A stretch of 64,000 nt of DNA from Dyella humicola (GTDB lineage Bacteria > Pseudomonadota > Gammaproteobacteria > Xanthomonadales > Rhodanobacteraceae), in contig NZ_JAPDPC010000002.1 of assembly GCF_026283945.1 (NCBI RefSeq), forward strand, positions 186,001 through 250,000. The letters run 5' to 3'. A program made the position numbers and the translations under genes. Of this stretch, positions 61,114-64,000 are shown piece after piece (positions within the stretch are counted from its first letter, which is position 1; each line of letters starts with the position of its first letter). The notes under the pieces were generated by a model. That model saw only the letters and a list, made by a program, of their open reading frames with translations, was not told the DNA's origin and ran no database searches.

Positions 61114-62276
61114 CAGCGACCCGCGCGTGCCCTGAGTGCAGCCACGGCCGGCAGCTCCTTGCCCTCGAGGAATTCGAGGAAGGCGCCACCACCGGTGGAG
61201 ATGTACGAGACATCCTTCTCGATGCCGTACTTGTCGACCGCGGCAAGCGTGTCACCGCCACCGGCGATCGAGAAAGCGGGCGATGCGGCGATGGCGCGCG
61301 CCAGCGTTTCGGTGCCGGCGCTGAAGGCGTCGAATTCGAAGACGCCGACCGGGCCGTTCCAGACGACGGTGCCGGCCTTGGCGATCATTTCGGCATAGCG
61401 GCGCGCCGTCTCCGGCCCGATGTCCAGGATCAGCTCGCCGTCCTTCACTGCGTCGACGGGCTTGACCGTGGCCGACGCATGCGCCGAGAACTCCGGAGCC
61501 ACCACGACGTCTACCGGCACGGGCACATCGGCATTACGACGCTTGGCCTCGGCGATGACTTTCTTGGCCGCCGGGATGAGGTCGGGCTCGTACAGCGAAT
61601 TGCCGACCGACCAGCCCATGGCCGCGATAAAGGTGTTGGCGATGCCGCCACCAACGATGAGTTGGTCGACCTTGCCGATCAGGTTTTCCAGCAAGGTGAG
61701 CTTGGTGGAGACCTTGGAGCCGGCGACGATGGCCAACAACGGACGGGCCGGATGCTCCAGCGCCTTGCCCAGCGCGTCCAGCTCGGCGCAGAGCAGCGGG
61801 CCGGCGGCGGCGATCGGGGCGAACTTGATCACGCCATGGGTGGAAGCCTGGGCGCGATGCGCGGTACCGAAGGCGTCCATGACGAAAATGTCGCACAGGG
61901 CGGCGTATTTCTTCGACAGCGTCTCGTCGTCCTTGCCCTCGCCGACGTTCATGCGGCAGTTTTCGAGCACCACGACTTCGCCATCGGCGACATCGACGCC
62001 GTCGAGGTAGTCGGCGATCAGTCGCACCGGCTGGCCGAGCTTGTCGCTCAACCAGGTGGAGACCGCGGCCAGCGAGGATTCGGCGTCGAACTGGCCTTCC
62101 TTGGGGCGGCCCAGGTGCGACAGCACCATGACCTTGGCACCCGCGTCGCGAGCCAGCTTGAGCGTAGGCAGGGCCGCTTCCAGGCGCTGGGTCGAGGTGA
62201 TCCGGCCGTTCTCGATCGGTACGTTCAGATCTTCGCGGATCAGTACGCGCTTGCCGCGCAGCTCCAGATCGCTCAT
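61113..62276 (-). CDS. pgk: Phosphoglycerate kinase
   Basis: 387 residues from the ATG at 62276; the frame is open further upstream but that part is not conserved. [24 protein letters not shown] at the start (family has VDxNVP), [51 protein letters not shown], and the nucleotide site [34 protein letters not shown]. First ATP-forming step of glycolysis. Coupled to gph. Confidence 0.96.
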   Translation of the reverse strand: MSDLELRGKRVLIREDLNVPIENGRITSTQRLEAALPTLKLARDAGAKVMVLSHLGRPKEGQFDAESSLAAVSTWLSDKLGQPVRLIADYLDGVDVADGEVVVLENCRMNVGEGKDDETLSKKYAALCDIFVMDAFGTAHRAQASTHGVIKFAPIAAAGPLLCAELDALGKALEHPARPLLAIVAGSKVSTKLTLLENLIGKVDQLIVGGGIANTFIAAMGWSVGNSLYEPDLIPAAKKVIAEAKRRNADVPVPVDVVVAPEFSAHASATVKPVDAVKDGELILDIGPETARRYAEMIAKAGTVVWNGPVGVFEFDAFSAGTETLARAIAASPAFSIAGGGDTLAAVDKYGIEKDVSYISTGGGAFLEFLEGKELPAVAALRARAGR

Positions 62277-62436
62277 GCGGGTGACGGACACGGCGGAACT
62301 CCCTTGCTTGGATTCGTGGAAACGGACGCCCGGAGGCGCGAACCGCGTATTGTCCCGTCCGGCCGCCGGCGATGCAAACCAGGCGACAGGTATCCTAGGC
62401 AATCACTATTTCAGTCTGCCCGCAAAGGACACGATC

Positions 62437-63102
62437 ATGACCCCGGATTTGGTCTTGTATGGCTACTGGCGTTCGAGTGCCGCCTATCGCGTTCGTATTG
62501 CCTTGAATCTCAAAGGCTTGGCCTATGAGTCGCAGCCGGTCCACCTGGTCCGGGACGGTGGCGAACAGCATGCCCCGGACTATCGGGCCTTGAATCCGCA
62601 GGAGCTGGTGCCTTGCCTCGTCGACGGCGGGCAGGTGTTTACCCAGTCGATGGCCATCATCGAATACCTCGACGAGACCCGGCCCACGCCACCCCTGCTA
62701 CCCGCCGACCCGGCTGGTCGTGCCCGCGTGCGGGCGTTGTCTCAGGTATTGGCCTGCGATGTCCATCCGTTGGGCAATCTGCGGGTGCTGCAGCATGTCG
62801 TGGCGCAGTTCGATGCTGACGAAGCCGCCAAGGGCGTGTGGTCGCGACACTGGATTGGGGAGGGCTTCAGGGCGCTTGAAGCGATGCTGGCTGGCAACGT
62901 CGCGACCGGCCGCTTCTGCCATGGCGATCAGCCCGGCATGGCGGATGCCTGCCTGGCGCCGCAGGTCTACAACGCCGTGCGTTGGAAACTGCCGCTGGAC
63001 GACTTCCCGACGATCCAGCGTATCTATGCGGCGTGCCAGGCGCTGGAGGCGTTCCAGCAGGCGGCCCCGGAAGCGCAGTCAGACGCGCCTGCTGCAAGTT
63101 AG
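62437..63102 (+). CDS. maiA: Maleylacetoacetate isomerase (zeta-class GST)
   Basis: 221 residues from ATG 62437. GST fold with the zeta signature SSAAYRVRIALNLKG (catalytic Ser-Ser), NPQELVPCLVDGGQVFTQSMAIIEYLDE, and HPLGNLRVLQHV. Isomerises maleylacetoacetate to fumarylacetoacetate with glutathione. It belongs to the hpd-hmgA-fahA pathway, though it lies 17 kb away and is divergent from pgk. Confidence 0.92.
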   Translation: MTPDLVLYGYWRSSAAYRVRIALNLKGLAYESQPVHLVRDGGEQHAPDYRALNPQELVPCLVDGGQVFTQSMAIIEYLDETRPTPPLLPADPAGRARVRALSQVLACDVHPLGNLRVLQHVVAQFDADEAAKGVWSRHWIGEGFRALEAMLAGNVATGRFCHGDQPGMADACLAPQVYNAVRWKLPLDDFPTIQRIYAACQALEAFQQAAPEAQSDAPAAS

Positions 63103-63114
63103 GACAATGAATAA

Positions 63115-63149
63115 GCTGTCATTCCAGCGGCTCGCGCTGGAATGACAGC
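63115..63149. terminator. Long hairpin between maiA and convergent pilU
   Basis: GCTGTCATTCCAGCG pairs perfectly with CGCTGGAATGACAGC around GCTCG. No T run, but the 15-bp stem lies in the convergent gap and is probably a terminator or a dispersed palindrome. Confidence 0.65.
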
Positions 63150-63205
63150 CAACCCAGGAGACGGGGACTTGAGCGATCGTCCCGGCCCTCGTCGCCCCTC
63201 GTTTA

Positions 63206-64000
63206 CTAGAAGCCCAGCCCGTACGGATCGTTGCCGACCAGTTCGGTGCTCTCCGATCCGCTGCCTTCAGACAAGCGAATCTTGAGCGACAGGCCGTCGC
63301 GGGAGTCGGCCTTGTTAAGTGCCTCATCCAGCTCGATGCGGCCTTCCTTGTACAGGCGGTAGAGCGACTGGTCGAACGTCTGCATGCCTTCCTGCAGGCT
63401 GCGGTCCATCGCTTCCTTGACGTCGTGCACCTGGCCGCGGCGAATCATGTCGCGGATCAGCGGCGTGTTGAGCAGCACCTCGGTAGCCGGCAGGCGGCGA
63501 CCGTCCTTGCCGACCACCAGACGCTGGCTGATTACCGCGCGCAAATTGAGCGCGAGGTTCATCAATACGTTCTTGTGCGCCGATTCCGGGAAGAAGTTGA
63601 GGATGCGTTCCAGCGTCTGGTCGGCGTTGTTGGAGTGCAACGTGGCCAGGCACAGGTGGCCGGTTTCGGAGAACGCGATGGCCGCTTCCATGGTGTCGGT
63701 ATCGCGGATCTCGCCGATCATGATCACGTCCGGTGCCTCGCGCATCGCATTGCGCAGGGCCTCGTGATAGCTGTGCGTGTCCAGGCCGACTTCGCGCTGG
63801 TTCACGATCGAGCGCTTGTGGCGGTGCAGGTACTCGATCGGATCCTCGATGGTGAGGATGTGGCCCGACGAGTGCTGGTTGCGGTGATCGATCATCGCCG
63901 CCAGCGTGGTCGACTTGCCGGAGCCGGTGGCGCCGACCACCAGGATCAACCCACGCGGCTCCATGATCAGTTCGCGGAAAATGCCCGGCAGCTGCAGCTG
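63206..64000 (-). CDS. pilU: Type IV pilus retraction ATPase PilU (5' end beyond window)
   Basis: 264 residues visible, open to the window edge, so the N-terminal part is missing. LILVVGATGSGKSTTLAAMID is the Walker A, LTIEDPIEYLH the Asp box, GEIRDTDTMEAAIAFSETGHLCLATLHSNNADQTLERI includes Walker B and the His box. The end of the protein (KIRLSEGSGSESTELVG) and AVISQRLVVGKDGRRLPATEVLLNTP fit PilU rather than PilT, which is usually encoded just upstream. Drives pilus retraction at the inner membrane. Confidence 0.88.
   Translation of the reverse strand, partial: QLQLPGIFRELIMEPRGLILVVGATGSGKSTTLAAMIDHRNQHSSGHILTIEDPIEYLHRHKRSIVNQREVGLDTHSYHEALRNAMREAPDVIMIGEIRDTDTMEAAIAFSETGHLCLATLHSNNADQTLERILNFFPESAHKNVLMNLALNLRAVISQRLVVGKDGRRLPATEVLLNTPLIRDMIRRGQVHDVKEAMDRSLQEGMQTFDQSLYRLYKEGRIELDEALNKADSRDGLSLKIRLSEGSGSESTELVGNDPYGLGF

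Noticed and set aside
60960-62528. 522-codon plus-strand ORF opposite pgk
   Set aside because: Antisense shadow of pgk that runs into maiA in another frame.

Overview
The window is high-GC gammaproteobacterial chromosome, most likely Xanthomonadales (Rhodanobacteraceae-like, e.g. Dyella/Luteibacter/Rhodanobacter). This is inferred from gene content: a PhoPQ pair behind a small PepSY-like protein, birA-coaX-SPOR, rhodanese plus arginase, a tryptophan/tyrosine catabolic block, tandem POT transporters, and a trpS with a C-terminal extension. Species cannot be fixed from the sequence alone.

Layout. 1-11.9 kb is ordinary core: TrhA-like and TfoX-like proteins, a DUF885 peptidase-like protein, DUF456, fpr, dusA, PepSY-phoP-phoQ, mtfA, birA, coaX, SPOR protein, tRNA-Thr(TGT). 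11.94-26.01 kb is an integrated P4-like island in the 3' end of that tRNA gene. It is bounded by a 21-bp direct repeat and carries a P4-family integrase with GGGGGTAT arm-type repeats near both ends, a proteasome/HslV-like Ntn hydrolase, AlpA/HTH regulators, a control region with 90-bp periodicity, and a primase (zinc finger + Toprim) and DUF927 replication module. Two oppositely oriented clusters of GGAACG iterons suggest a bipartite origin. 26.1-64 kb is core again: amidohydrolase, rhodanese, arginase, trpS, a 2-oxoacid dehydrogenase operon, kynA, two POT transporters, MarR-hpd-hmgA-fahA tyrosine degradation (with maiA far away at 62.4 kb), hemN, fabAB, a prephenate dehydrogenase-like gene, tpx, glycolysis/pentose genes (gap, pyk, class I aldolase, tkt, pgk), a porin-like protein and partial pilU.

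The standout is 15.85-21.41 kb inside the island. Twelve copies of a 24-nt hairpin (GTCCGCT, a 10-nt loop with invariant CGACCC, AGCGGAC), all in the same orientation, separate eleven single-gene units, all on the plus strand. Each unit is a short leader, one ORF (mostly unrecognised, several secreted or membrane proteins, one immunity-protein-like), a stop, then the hairpin, usually within 4-27 bp of the stop. Units 2 and 9 are paralogous along their whole length (both 387 bp repeat to repeat, proteins about 83% identical), and both end in the same hairpin variant. The geometry is that of an integron cassette array, but the site is not attC and no IntI is present. I regard this as the best candidate for an undescribed gene-capture system here.

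How parts work together: the island integrase and the AlpA/HTH proteins would control excision; the zinc-finger primase, Toprim and DUF927 proteins would replicate the element from the iteron regions; the cassette array is cargo. In the core, kynA, hpd, hmgA, fahA and maiA cover aromatic amino-acid degradation, fed by the POT transporters, while gap, pyk, aldolase, tkt and pgk give central carbon metabolism.
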